Assembly (NCBI GenBank): GCA_900555805.1
Contig: USMJ01000110.1
Coordinates: 1 to 5,208 of the forward strand
Length of the DNA: 5,208 nt
Direction of reading: 5' to 3'
Source of the DNA: an uncultured Oscillospiraceae bacterium
GTDB taxonomy: Bacteria > Bacillota > Clostridia > Oscillospirales > Acutalibacteraceae
Shown: one piece after another, positions 1 through 5,208 of the stretch
How positions within the stretch are numbered: position 1 is the stretch's first letter
Layout of the letters: each line of letters starts with the position of its first letter
The notes under the pieces: generated by a model
Databases searched by the model: none
What the model was told of the DNA's origin: nothing
The model's input: only the letters and a program-made list of their open reading frames with translations
Position numbers and translations under genes: made by a program

Positions 1-1787
1 AGCATAATCGGCTCTTTGATAACCGGGTCTGCCTTCTTCATACCTTCCTTGAATGCCATCGAAGCGGCAATCTTGAACGCCATTTCCGAAGAATCGACCG
101 GGTGATACGATCCGTCATAAAGAACAGCCTTTAAACCGACCATCGGATAGCCTGCCATAACGCCCTTCTGGATGCATTCGCGAAGTCCCTTTTCGACAGC
201 CGGGAAGAAGTTCTTGGGAACCGAACCGCCGACGACCTCTGTCTCGAAGATAAGATCGTCTGTGTCGGCAGGCTCAAATCTGATCCAGACATCGCCGAAC
301 TGACCGTGGCCGCCCGACTGCTTCTTGTGTCTGCCCTGAACGGAGACTGTCTTTCTGATCGCTTCTCTGTATGCTACTTTGGGAGTCTTGAGGTCGATAT
401 CGACGCCGAACTTGGACTTGAGCTTTGAAACTATAACGTCAAGATGCTGTTCGCCGAGACCCGAAAGGATCTGTTCTCTTGTTTCTGTGTTTGTCTCGAA
501 TGTGATCGTCGGATCTTCTTCCATAAGTCTGAGAAGTCCCGAAGCGACCTTTTCTTCGTCGCCCTTCTTCTTGACGACGACAGCCATTGAAAGGCAGGGT
601 GAGGGGAACTTGACCGAGCCCATCTTTATAACGTCGTTCGCCGAGCAGATTGTGTCGCCCGTCTTAACGCCGGCGAGCTTTGTGACAACGCCGATGTCGC
701 CTGCGGCGATCTCTTTTGCGTCCTCTGATTTGCCGCCTCTGACGGTGATTATCTTGCCCATTCTTTCGCTTTCGCCAGTGCGCTCGTTATAAGCCGGCGT
801 GTCCGATGTGATTTTGCCCGAAAGAACCTTTATGTATGACATCTTTCCGACGAACGGGTCGGCGACCGTCTTGAAGCAGACAGCGGCGAGAGGTCCGTTG
901 ACGTCGAACGGAAGAATGACTTCTTCGCCGTTTCTGACGACCTTTTCACCCTTTGATTCGGCAGGTGACTGAGCCGAATAAACGAGAGCGTCGAGTATAA
1001 GTCCGATAGCTTCGGCGTTATAGCCCGAGCAGGCGTAAACGGGATAAATTTCGCCGCTTTCAACGCCGGCTGTCAGGCCCTTGATGATCTCTTCCTTCGT
1101 CAGCTCTTCGCCCTCGAAGAATTTTTCCATAAGCTCTTCGTCGACAGTGGCGACGGTCTCGGTGAGAAGCTCTTTCATTTCGTCTATCTTGGCGTCTGTC
1201 GGGAAGTCGACATATACCTTTTCGTTGTTTTCATATTTGAATGCCTTGCCGTTGCAGAGGTTGCAGTAAGCGGCGATCTTTCCGTTGACCATATAGGGAA
1301 CGACAACGGGGCAGACCTTGGCGCCGAACTCTTCCTGAAGGGAAGCGAACGTCTTATAGAAATCACGGTTCTCCGCGTCGCACTTCGTGACGGCGAAGAA
1401 GATCGAAAGGCCGTATTTGCGTGCCAGAGAGAAAGCCTTCTCCGCGCCGACGTCGAAGCCGCTGCCGGCTGAAGTGACGATAAGAACGGTTTCCGCCGCT
1501 CTCATGCCTTCGCTCATGCCGCCTGCGAAGTCGAATTTACCCGGAGTGTCTATAAGATTTATTTTAACGTCGTTCCACTCGAGAGGAGCGACAGCCGTTG
1601 AAACGGAAAAATGGCGCTTTTTCTCTTCGGGGTCAAAGTCCGTGACCGTGTTTGAATCGGTTACTCTGCCCAATCTATCCGTTGCTCCCGCAACATAAAG
1701 CATTGCTTCTGCAAGCGTTGTCTTACCCTTTCCGCCGTGACCTGCTATGACCACGTTTCTTATGTCTTTAGTACCGTATGTCTTCAT
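1..1787 (-). CDS. Elongation factor G-like translational GTPase (EF-G2 type), 3' partial
   Basis: The visible 595 residues start at the ATG at 1787-1785 and are open to the window edge. G domain, as read: P-loop GHGGKGKT (16-23), switch I RHFSV (58-62, where EF-G has RGITI), G3 DTPGKFDF (80-87), G4 TKCD (134-137) and a G5-like ACSG (252-255). Domain II begins near 295. Domain III is recognisable by its LSGLGEQHLDV stretch. Domain IV carries HGQFGDV (494-500) and GSYHPVDSSE with His562. Domain V, about 100 residues, is outside the window. Canonical EF-G drives tRNA-mRNA translocation on the ribosome. The GHGG P-loop and the non-His G3 place this protein in the EF-G-like (EF-G2) paralogue family rather than housekeeping FusA. 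Position 84, normally the catalytic His of DTPGH, is Lys here. Family membership is secure. Its job is not: paralogues with weak or no ribosome-dependent GTPase are known. A promoter, a strong ribosome site and the upstream terminator suggest its own transcription unit. Confidence 0.93.
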   Translation of the reverse strand, partial: MKTYGTKDIRNVVIAGHGGKGKTTLAEAMLYVAGATDRLGRVTDSNTVTDFDPEEKKRHFSVSTAVAPLEWNDVKINLIDTPGKFDFAGGMSEGMRAAETVLIVTSAGSGFDVGAEKAFSLARKYGLSIFFAVTKCDAENRDFYKTFASLQEEFGAKVCPVVVPYMVNGKIAAYCNLCNGKAFKYENNEKVYVDFPTDAKIDEMKELLTETVATVDEELMEKFFEGEELTKEEIIKGLTAGVESGEIYPVYACSGYNAEAIGLILDALVYSAQSPAESKGEKVVRNGEEVILPFDVNGPLAAVCFKTVADPFVGKMSYIKVLSGKITSDTPAYNERTGESERMGKIITVRGGKSEDAKEIAAGDIGVVTKLAGVKTGDTICSANDVIKMGSVKFPSPCLSMAVVVKKKGDEEKVASGLLRLMEEDPTITFETNTETREQILSGLGEQHLDVIVSKLKSKFGVDIDLKTPKVAYREAIRKTVSVQGRHKKQSGGHGQFGDVWIRFEPADTDDLIFETEVVGGSVPKNFFPAVEKGLRECIQKGVMAGYPMVGLKAVLYDGSYHPVDSSEMAFKIAASMAFKEGMKKADPVIKEPIM

Positions 1788-1796
1788 ATTTGATTT

Positions 1797-1805
1797 ACCT
1801 CCTTA
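1797..1805 (-). promoter_or_regulatory. Strong ribosome binding site of the EF-G-like gene
   Basis: On the minus strand this reads TAAGGAGGT, fully complementary to the usual 16S rRNA 3' end. The AGGAGG core (1803-1798) lies 10 bases before the ATG at 1787. It fixes the start codon and suggests efficient translation. Confidence 0.9.
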
Positions 1806-1841
1806 CAGACACGCCGAACGGCCGCCTGTTGAATATTCGCT

Positions 1842-1853
1842 TGCGATATCGCA
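1842..1853. repeat. 12-bp perfect palindrome in the leader of the EF-G-like gene
   Basis: TGCGATATCGCA is its own reverse complement. It lies 4-15 bases past the predicted transcription start of the EF-G-like gene. A second, 8-bp palindrome, GAATATTC, follows at 1831-1838. The position would suit an operator. As RNA it could form only a short, loop-constrained hairpin. The palindromes are directly visible; a regulatory role is inference. Confidence 0.4.
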
Positions 1854-1864
1854 GCTTGTCAATA

Positions 1865-1893
1865 ATTTTAACATAAGATGTATGCAATTTCAA
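1865..1893 (-). promoter_or_regulatory. Sigma-A type promoter for the EF-G-like gene
   Basis: The minus strand has TTGAAA (1893-1888), a 17-base spacer, then TAAAAT (1870-1865). That is 5 of 6 matches to each sigma-A box with ideal spacing, in an A/T-rich stretch. The start of transcription would be near 1858, giving a leader of about 70 bases. An overlapping TTGACA at 1862-1857 is a perfect -35 box, but the best hexamer 18 bases downstream (GAATAT) is poor, so I prefer the first pair. Confidence 0.65.
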
Positions 1894-1956
1894 TGATTTT
1901 TTGTGAAAAATCTATAATTTTCATAAGATATTTTTGGAATAAGTTGAGAGAACCCG

Positions 1957-2002
1957 AAAACGGCGGGCCGGAGAGCCGTTCAAGCCTCCTGCCTGCCGTT
2001 TT
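1957..2002 (-). terminator. Rho-independent terminator of ypeB
   Basis: Five bases after the ypeB stop codon, the minus strand reads AAAACGGCAGGC (2002-1991), about 22 bases of loop, then GCCCGCCGTTTT (1968-1957). The arms pair over 8 bp, then one A-C mismatch, then 3 bp, with a possible inner GGAG/CTCC stem. The descending arm ends in four U. The U run is short, so termination may be incomplete. The A and T runs on either side also make it usable in the other direction, but no plus-strand gene ends here. Confidence 0.65.
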
Positions 2003-2006
2003 GCGC

Positions 2007-3359
2007 TCACTCCGTCAGCACTCCGCCGTCGGTGTAAAGCATTATCAGAATGTCCCTTTCTTCGAGCGTTTCGCAGTCGATATAGACCAGAACCTCCTGA
2101 TTCTGCGCGTCCTTGCAGTGAAATTCGAAACATAGATATTCGCCGCCGCTCTGGGTCGGGATGACCGCTGTCTTTGCCCCCAACACCGTGAGATTCGAAC
2201 TCAGCTTCTCCTTGGCTTTCCCGAGCTGTTCTTCGCTTGGCTTTTTTAGGGTACGGTCGGCATGGTTCGTAAGGTAGGTTCTCGCGTCGAAGGAGACTAT
2301 TTCGCCTGTTTCGAGTGAGACGCCGACCTTGATAAGATCGGGATAACAGACCGCGCCGCTCTTTTCATAGGCGTAGTTGACCGTGCATATTCCGTCGTAT
2401 GTGGTGTAGTAGCTGCTGACCATTCCGCCGTAGCCGAGCTCGCGAAGATATTTTTCGCCTCTCTCGACCGCACTTGACTGGCTTATCGTGCTTTCGCCCT
2501 CATATTCCGAGTTGACTATATAACAGAGCCGGCAACCCTTTTTCGTTATCCCGACAGTCTTGCTGTCCGTGCTGAAGCAGTATAGATAGAGCTTTCCGCA
2601 TTCGTCGCTTTCCTCGCGGAGTTTGCCCTGAGATACGCCCAATACTTTTGCGGCGTACGCTTTCGCCTCGGTTCTCGTGACCTCCGAAAGCCCCTTGACC
2701 GCTTTCGGCTCTCTGTTTCCCATATGGTCGGAGAACGGACCGTCGTAGACCAGAGTCGGATAATCCTGAAATCCCTGTTCGGCGCTGACCATGCTGTCGG
2801 AGAAAAGGGCGGTTTCCTCCTTGTCCTCATAAAGAGACAGATTGCTCTTGCTCTTTTCGAATGTGAGCGAGCCGTCATAATAGGACGCGCGTATGGATCC
2901 GAGCGAAGAAGAAAGCTCACGCGCGTACGACAAAAGAGCCGCCATATTTTCGCTGTCTTTATCGGCTGTTTTCTCACCCGAGGAAAGACGGGTCGTCACG
3001 CTGTCGGTGTAGTCGCCGATCTGGGACAAAAACTTATATATGTCGGCGGTGTAGATCTCGCTGCTCTCAATCTCGCTTAAAGCCGCCTTGGCGCATCTCG
3101 CCTCCGCATTGAGAGAGGCGGAAATCTTGCTCATAGTCTGAGCCGAGGCGGAATATTGACCCTTTTGAAGAACTATCACGATGGCGTCCACGCTCTCGCT
3201 GAGTTCGCTTAAAGCCCTTTGCCTCGACAGCTCGACCTGCCGCTTATAATCTTGAGAAGAAACAAAAAACAGGACGGTCGTCGCCAAAAGAACCGCTATC
3301 GCTGTCAGGCTGTATGAAAAAAGCCGAACTTGCTTTCTTGTCAGATTTGAATTTTTCAC
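2007..3359 (-). CDS. ypeB: Germination protein YpeB (membrane-anchored, PepSY repeats)
   Basis: This is a complete protein of 450 residues, the usual YpeB length, ending in TGA. In Bacillus, YpeB is made in the forespore, sits at the spore inner membrane and is mutually required with the cortex lytic hydrolase SleB. Residues 1-12 are basic and cytoplasmic, and about 13-35 form one transmembrane or uncleaved signal segment. Residues 36-160 are helical and rich in Ser, Glu and Lys, matching the YpeB N-terminal region. The hallmark YPTLVYDGPFSDHM is at 200-213. Three PepSY-like repeats follow: about 218-290, 293-362 (ending CYPDLIKVGVSLETGEIVSF) and 373-440 (ending VLVYIDCETLEERDILIM). The start is GTG (3359-3357) with GGGGAG 11 bases upstream; no in-frame ATG fits better. 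No sleB is adjacent on either side, unlike the common sleB-ypeB operon. Ten cysteines is unusual for an extracytoplasmic Firmicute protein. Identification rests on remembered family motifs. Confidence 0.9.
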   Translation of the reverse strand: MKNSNLTRKQVRLFSYSLTAIAVLLATTVLFFVSSQDYKRQVELSRQRALSELSESVDAIVIVLQKGQYSASAQTMSKISASLNAEARCAKAALSEIESSEIYTADIYKFLSQIGDYTDSVTTRLSSGEKTADKDSENMAALLSYARELSSSLGSIRASYYDGSLTFEKSKSNLSLYEDKEETALFSDSMVSAEQGFQDYPTLVYDGPFSDHMGNREPKAVKGLSEVTRTEAKAYAAKVLGVSQGKLREESDECGKLYLYCFSTDSKTVGITKKGCRLCYIVNSEYEGESTISQSSAVERGEKYLRELGYGGMVSSYYTTYDGICTVNYAYEKSGAVCYPDLIKVGVSLETGEIVSFDARTYLTNHADRTLKKPSEEQLGKAKEKLSSNLTVLGAKTAVIPTQSGGEYLCFEFHCKDAQNQEVLVYIDCETLEERDILIMLYTDGGVLTE

Positions 3360-3370
3360 GCTTGAACACG

Positions 3371-3376
3371 CTCCCC
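3371..3376 (-). promoter_or_regulatory. Ribosome binding site of ypeB
   Basis: GGGGAG on the minus strand lies 11 bases before the GTG at 3359. It is a partial match to AGGAGG and supports the GTG start. The GTG ten bases further upstream is out of frame. Confidence 0.6.
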
Positions 3377-3391
3377 GAAATACAGTTGCTA

Positions 3392-3421
3392 TATTTTGTG
3401 AACTTTTTCAAAAAATATACC
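3392..3421 (-). promoter_or_regulatory. Possible forespore (sigma-G or sigma-F like) promoter of ypeB
   Basis: The minus strand reads GGTATA (3421-3416), 17 bases, then CAAAATA (3398-3392). The -10 box matches the sigma-G consensus CATAATA at 6 of 7 positions. The -35 box contains GTATA, which is more sigma-F-like. Spacing is right and the leader would be about 25 bases. YpeB genes are known to be expressed in the forespore, which makes this plausible. In DNA this A/T-rich the match could be chance, and no equally good sigma-A promoter faces ypeB. Confidence 0.35.
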
Positions 3422-3439
3422 GTTTATCCGACTTTTTCA

Positions 3440-3468
3440 TTGAAAACGACTTATATATGTTGTATAAT
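3440..3468 (+). promoter_or_regulatory. Sigma-A promoter of the desulfurase-thiI operon
   Basis: TTGAAA (3440-3445), a 17-base spacer, then a perfect TATAAT (3463-3468). Transcription would start near 3475, leaving a leader of about 55 bases. A TTTTCA-T-TGAAAA inverted repeat (3434-3446) overlaps the -35 box and could bind a regulator. No T-box or riboswitch-sized structure fits in the short leader, so constitutive expression is the simplest reading. Confidence 0.8.
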
Positions 3469-3516
3469 ATACCTTATGCTTATATACAATTGGCAAAGTA
3501 TGCTTTGATAACGGAC

Positions 3517-3525
3517 GAGGGGTGA
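3517..3525 (+). promoter_or_regulatory. Ribosome binding site deciding the TTG start of the desulfurase
   Basis: GAGGGGTGA ends five bases before TTG at 3530. It resembles AGGAGGTGA with one change. The family's N-terminal motif YLDNSATT starts at residue 4 from this TTG, and the next in-frame Met is residue 21, so the TTG start is needed for a complete enzyme. Confidence 0.75.
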
Positions 3526-3529
3526 TTTC

Positions 3530-4660
3530 TTGACGGCGTATCTTGATAACAGCGCAACGACGGCCGTGTGCGCCGAGGCGATTGAAAAAATGTGTTCCTG
3601 CATGAAAGAAGCGTGGGGCAATCCGTCATCATCCCATTTTGTCGGAATTCGGGCGTACGAAGAACTTGAGAGCGCAAGGCAGGCTGTGGCTTCGGCTTTG
3701 TCATGTCAGCCGAAAGAGATATTCTTCACCTCGGGCGGAACGGAGAGCAACAATCTCGCCGTCAGGGGAGCGGCGGACAAATTAAAGCGCAGGGGAAACA
3801 AGATAGTCACCACGGCGATAGAACACCCGAGCGTAGCCAAAGCGGCGGAAAAACTTTCGCAGGAGGGCTTCAACGTCGTCGCCCTGAAGCCGAAAGACGG
3901 CGCGAAAATAAGCCTTGAGGAACTCGAAAGAGAGATAGACGAAAATACAATACTCGTCAGCGTTATGGCGGTCAATAACGAGGTCGGCTCGATCCAGCCG
4001 TATGATAAGATAAAGAGCATAATCAGGCGAAAGAATTCGCCAGCTCTTCTTCATGTCGATTCGGTTCAGGCTTTCGGAAAGCTCGTTCTGAACCCCAAGA
4101 GAGACGGAATAGACCTTATGACGGTTTCTTCCCATAAGATACACGGCCCGAAAGGCGTCGGAGCTTTGTTCGTCTCGGACGGCGCCAAGATAAATCCGCT
4201 GACATTCGGCGGCGAACAGGAAAAAAGACTTCGCCCCGGCACAGAGGCAATGCCGGCGATAGTCGGTTTCGGCGAGGCTGTCAGACAGCTCGGAAATATT
4301 AACGCGCAGTTAAAAAAGACGACAAGCCTAAGAAACGATTTTCTTTTAAAATTGAAAGAGATAGACGGCGTCAGCATAAATTCACTCGAAGACGCCCTGC
4401 CTTATATAGTGAACATATCGGTCGACGGACTTCGCTCCGAGCCGATGCTCAACCTGCTTTCCGATATGGGGGTATGCGTTTCGAGCGGCTCGGCCTGCGC
4501 CAAGGGGCATAAGAGCTATGTTTTGGAAGCTCTCGGGCTTTCGAGCGAAAGGGTCGACAGCGCGCTGAGAATATCCATGTCGCGATACACGAGCGAAGAA
4601 GAACTTGATCTGTTTATAGAAGGTATAAAGACAGCGCAGAAAGTTATCAGAAGAAGATAA
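3530..4660 (+). CDS. iscS: Cysteine desulfurase, IscS/NifS family (ThiI partner, NifZ-like)
   Basis: This 376-residue PLP enzyme converts cysteine to alanine and keeps the sulfur as a persulfide for transfer to partner proteins. The family signatures are all present: YLDNSATT (4-11), TSGGTESNN (67-75) for the PLP phosphate, AIEHP with His99 stacking on the cofactor, Asp177 and Gln180 in HVDSVQ, Lys203 in SSHKIHGPKG as the Schiff-base lysine, RPGTE (235-239), and the mobile-loop Cys323 in SSGSACAKGHKS. The Cys loop is about two residues shorter than in E. coli IscS, and there is no SufS-type RXGHHCA motif, so SufS is unlikely. Translation starts at TTG. thiI follows after 9 bases with no terminator between, the arrangement seen for B. 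subtilis nifZ-thiI, so the likely main role is sulfur supply for tRNA thiolation. Iron-sulfur or thiamin sulfur supply cannot be excluded. No iscU or iscR lies within the window. Confidence 0.94.
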   Translation: MTAYLDNSATTAVCAEAIEKMCSCMKEAWGNPSSSHFVGIRAYEELESARQAVASALSCQPKEIFFTSGGTESNNLAVRGAADKLKRRGNKIVTTAIEHPSVAKAAEKLSQEGFNVVALKPKDGAKISLEELEREIDENTILVSVMAVNNEVGSIQPYDKIKSIIRRKNSPALLHVDSVQAFGKLVLNPKRDGIDLMTVSSHKIHGPKGVGALFVSDGAKINPLTFGGEQEKRLRPGTEAMPAIVGFGEAVRQLGNINAQLKKTTSLRNDFLLKLKEIDGVSINSLEDALPYIVNISVDGLRSEPMLNLLSDMGVCVSSGSACAKGHKSYVLEALGLSSERVDSALRISMSRYTSEEELDLFIEGIKTAQKVIRRR

Positions 4661-4663
4661 GGA
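4658..4663 (+). promoter_or_regulatory. Ribosome binding site of thiI, overlapping the upstream stop codon
   Basis: TAAGGA uses the desulfurase stop codon TAA as its first three bases and lies six bases before the thiI ATG at 4670. The overlap favours coupled translation of the two genes. Confidence 0.75.
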
Positions 4664-4669
4664 ATATAT

Positions 4670-5208
4670 ATGAAAGAGATAATACTTTTAAAAGAGGGCG
4701 AACTCGCTCTCAAGGGACTTAACCGTTCAAATTTTGAAGATAAGCTTATCAAGAATATAAGATACCGTTTCAGAGACTTGGGCAAGTTCACATTTGTCAA
4801 GAGCCAGTCGACGGTCGTTATCGAACCCGAAAACGAGGATATAGATTTTTCGCAGGCTGTCGAGAGACTGAAAAAAGTCTTCGGCATAGTCGCGTTTTCG
4901 ACCGCCGCGATAGCCGAAAAGGATATCGAAAGCATAAAGGCGGCAGCGGACGAATATCTGCATGACCAGATACTCGCGGCGAAGACTTTCAAGGTCGAGG
5001 CCAAAAGAAGCGACAAGAAGTTCGCCATGACTTCGCCCGAAATAAGCCGCGAAGTCGGCGCGTACATCTTAAGAAAATATCCGCATATAAGCGTGGACGT
5101 TCACAATCCCGACCTTAAGATAACGGTCGAGATAAGAGAAAGAGCATATGTCAGAGGAAATCAGATAAAGGGCATCGGCGGTATGCCGGTCGGCTCGGCG
5201 GGCAAGGC
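4670..5208 (+). CDS. thiI: tRNA 4-thiouridine synthase ThiI, N-terminal part, 3' partial
   Basis: 179 complete codons are visible before the window ends. ThiI adenylates uridine 8 of tRNA and replaces its oxygen with sulfur received from a cysteine desulfurase. In some bacteria it also serves thiazole synthesis for thiamin. The opening ILLKEGELALKGLNR (4-18) is the ThiI N-terminal ferredoxin-like signature. A THUMP domain follows at roughly 60-165, with FKVEAKRSDKKF (110-121) and EIRERAYVRGNQIKGIGGMP near its end. The window stops in GGMPVGSAGK, just where the ATP-pyrophosphatase (PP-loop) domain begins, so the catalytic SGGxDS loop, the active cysteines and any C-terminal rhodanese domain cannot be judged. 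It is therefore open whether this is the short form or the form with a rhodanese domain. The start is ATG at 4670 with an overlapping ribosome site. It shares the promoter at 3440-3468 with the desulfurase. Confidence 0.93.
   Translation, partial: MKEIILLKEGELALKGLNRSNFEDKLIKNIRYRFRDLGKFTFVKSQSTVVIEPENEDIDFSQAVERLKKVFGIVAFSTAAIAEKDIESIKAAADEYLHDQILAAKTFKVEAKRSDKKFAMTSPEISREVGAYILRKYPHISVDVHNPDLKITVEIRERAYVRGNQIKGIGGMPVGSAGK

Noticed and set aside
379..792. Plus-strand open frame of 137 codons, and smaller plus-strand frames at 1081-1269 and 1387-1698
   Set aside because: They lie opposite the EF-G-like gene, whose minus-strand frame shows continuous family motifs. Their Ser/Pro-rich composition is typical of antisense shadows and they have no ribosome site.
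1878..2135. Plus-strand frame of 85 codons in the gap between the EF-G-like gene and ypeB
   Set aside because: It crosses the EF-G-like promoter, the ypeB terminator hairpin and the end of ypeB. No ribosome site is seen and the product is unrecognisable.
2546..2977. Second minus-strand frame of 143 codons inside ypeB, and an opposing plus-strand frame at 2724-3080
   Set aside because: The YpeB frame is full length with hallmark motifs through this stretch. The alternative product is Arg-rich, as expected for an out-of-frame reading.
3314..3508. Small plus-strand frame of 64 codons crossing the ypeB start and the divergent promoter region
   Set aside because: It would run through the sigma-A promoter of the desulfurase operon and the ypeB ribosome site, and it lacks its own ribosome site.
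3469..3529. Riboswitch or T-box leader ahead of the desulfurase-thiI operon
   Set aside because: The leader is only about 55 bases, with just a weak 5-bp hairpin (CAAAG-TATG-CTTTG, 3494-3507). It has no room for a TPP riboswitch, a T-box or an attenuator.
4516..5067. Minus-strand open frame of 183 codons
   Set aside because: It spans the desulfurase-thiI junction in antisense. Both plus-strand frames carry clear motifs there, and the Ser/Leu-rich product resembles nothing I know.
1..5208. CRISPR arrays, insertion sequences, tRNA genes or phage genes
   Set aside because: No regularly spaced repeats, transposase motifs, terminal inverted repeats or tRNA-like cloverleaf were seen. Nearly the whole window is accounted for by four core-type genes.

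Overview
The window looks like chromosomal DNA of an endospore-forming Firmicute, most likely an anaerobic Clostridia member. This rests on a YpeB germination protein, near-perfect Gram-positive Shine-Dalgarno sites (TAAGGAGGT), TTG and GTG start codons, A/T-rich sigma-A promoters, and frequent ATA (Ile) and AGA (Arg) codons despite a middling GC content. The assignment comes from gene content, not a database match.

Layout. Positions 1-1787 (minus) hold most of an EF-G-like translational GTPase of the EF-G2 type. Its C-terminal domain lies beyond the left edge. Positions 1788-2006 hold its leader, a good sigma-A promoter, a small palindrome, and the hairpin terminator of the next gene. Positions 2007-3359 (minus) encode a full-length, membrane-anchored YpeB. 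Positions 3360-3529 form a compact divergent promoter region. Positions 3530-4660 (plus) encode a complete PLP-dependent cysteine desulfurase. Nine bases later, thiI begins at 4670 and runs off the right edge.

How the genes work together. The plus-strand pair is a sulfur-relay operon. The desulfurase takes sulfur from cysteine as an enzyme persulfide, and ThiI uses it, classically for 4-thiouridine at tRNA position 8. The two minus-strand genes are probably separate transcription units. YpeB acts in the spore, where it stabilises the cortex hydrolase SleB in other species. The EF-G-like factor has its own promoter and acts on the ribosome or on something ribosome-like.

I see no mobile element, CRISPR array, RNA gene or clearly new multi-gene system. 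The points most worth a second look are the altered nucleotide-binding motifs of the EF-G paralogue (Lys84 where the catalytic His normally sits, with the domain IV tip His kept), a YpeB with no sleB beside it and with ten cysteines, and the shared promoter region between ypeB and the sulfur-relay operon.
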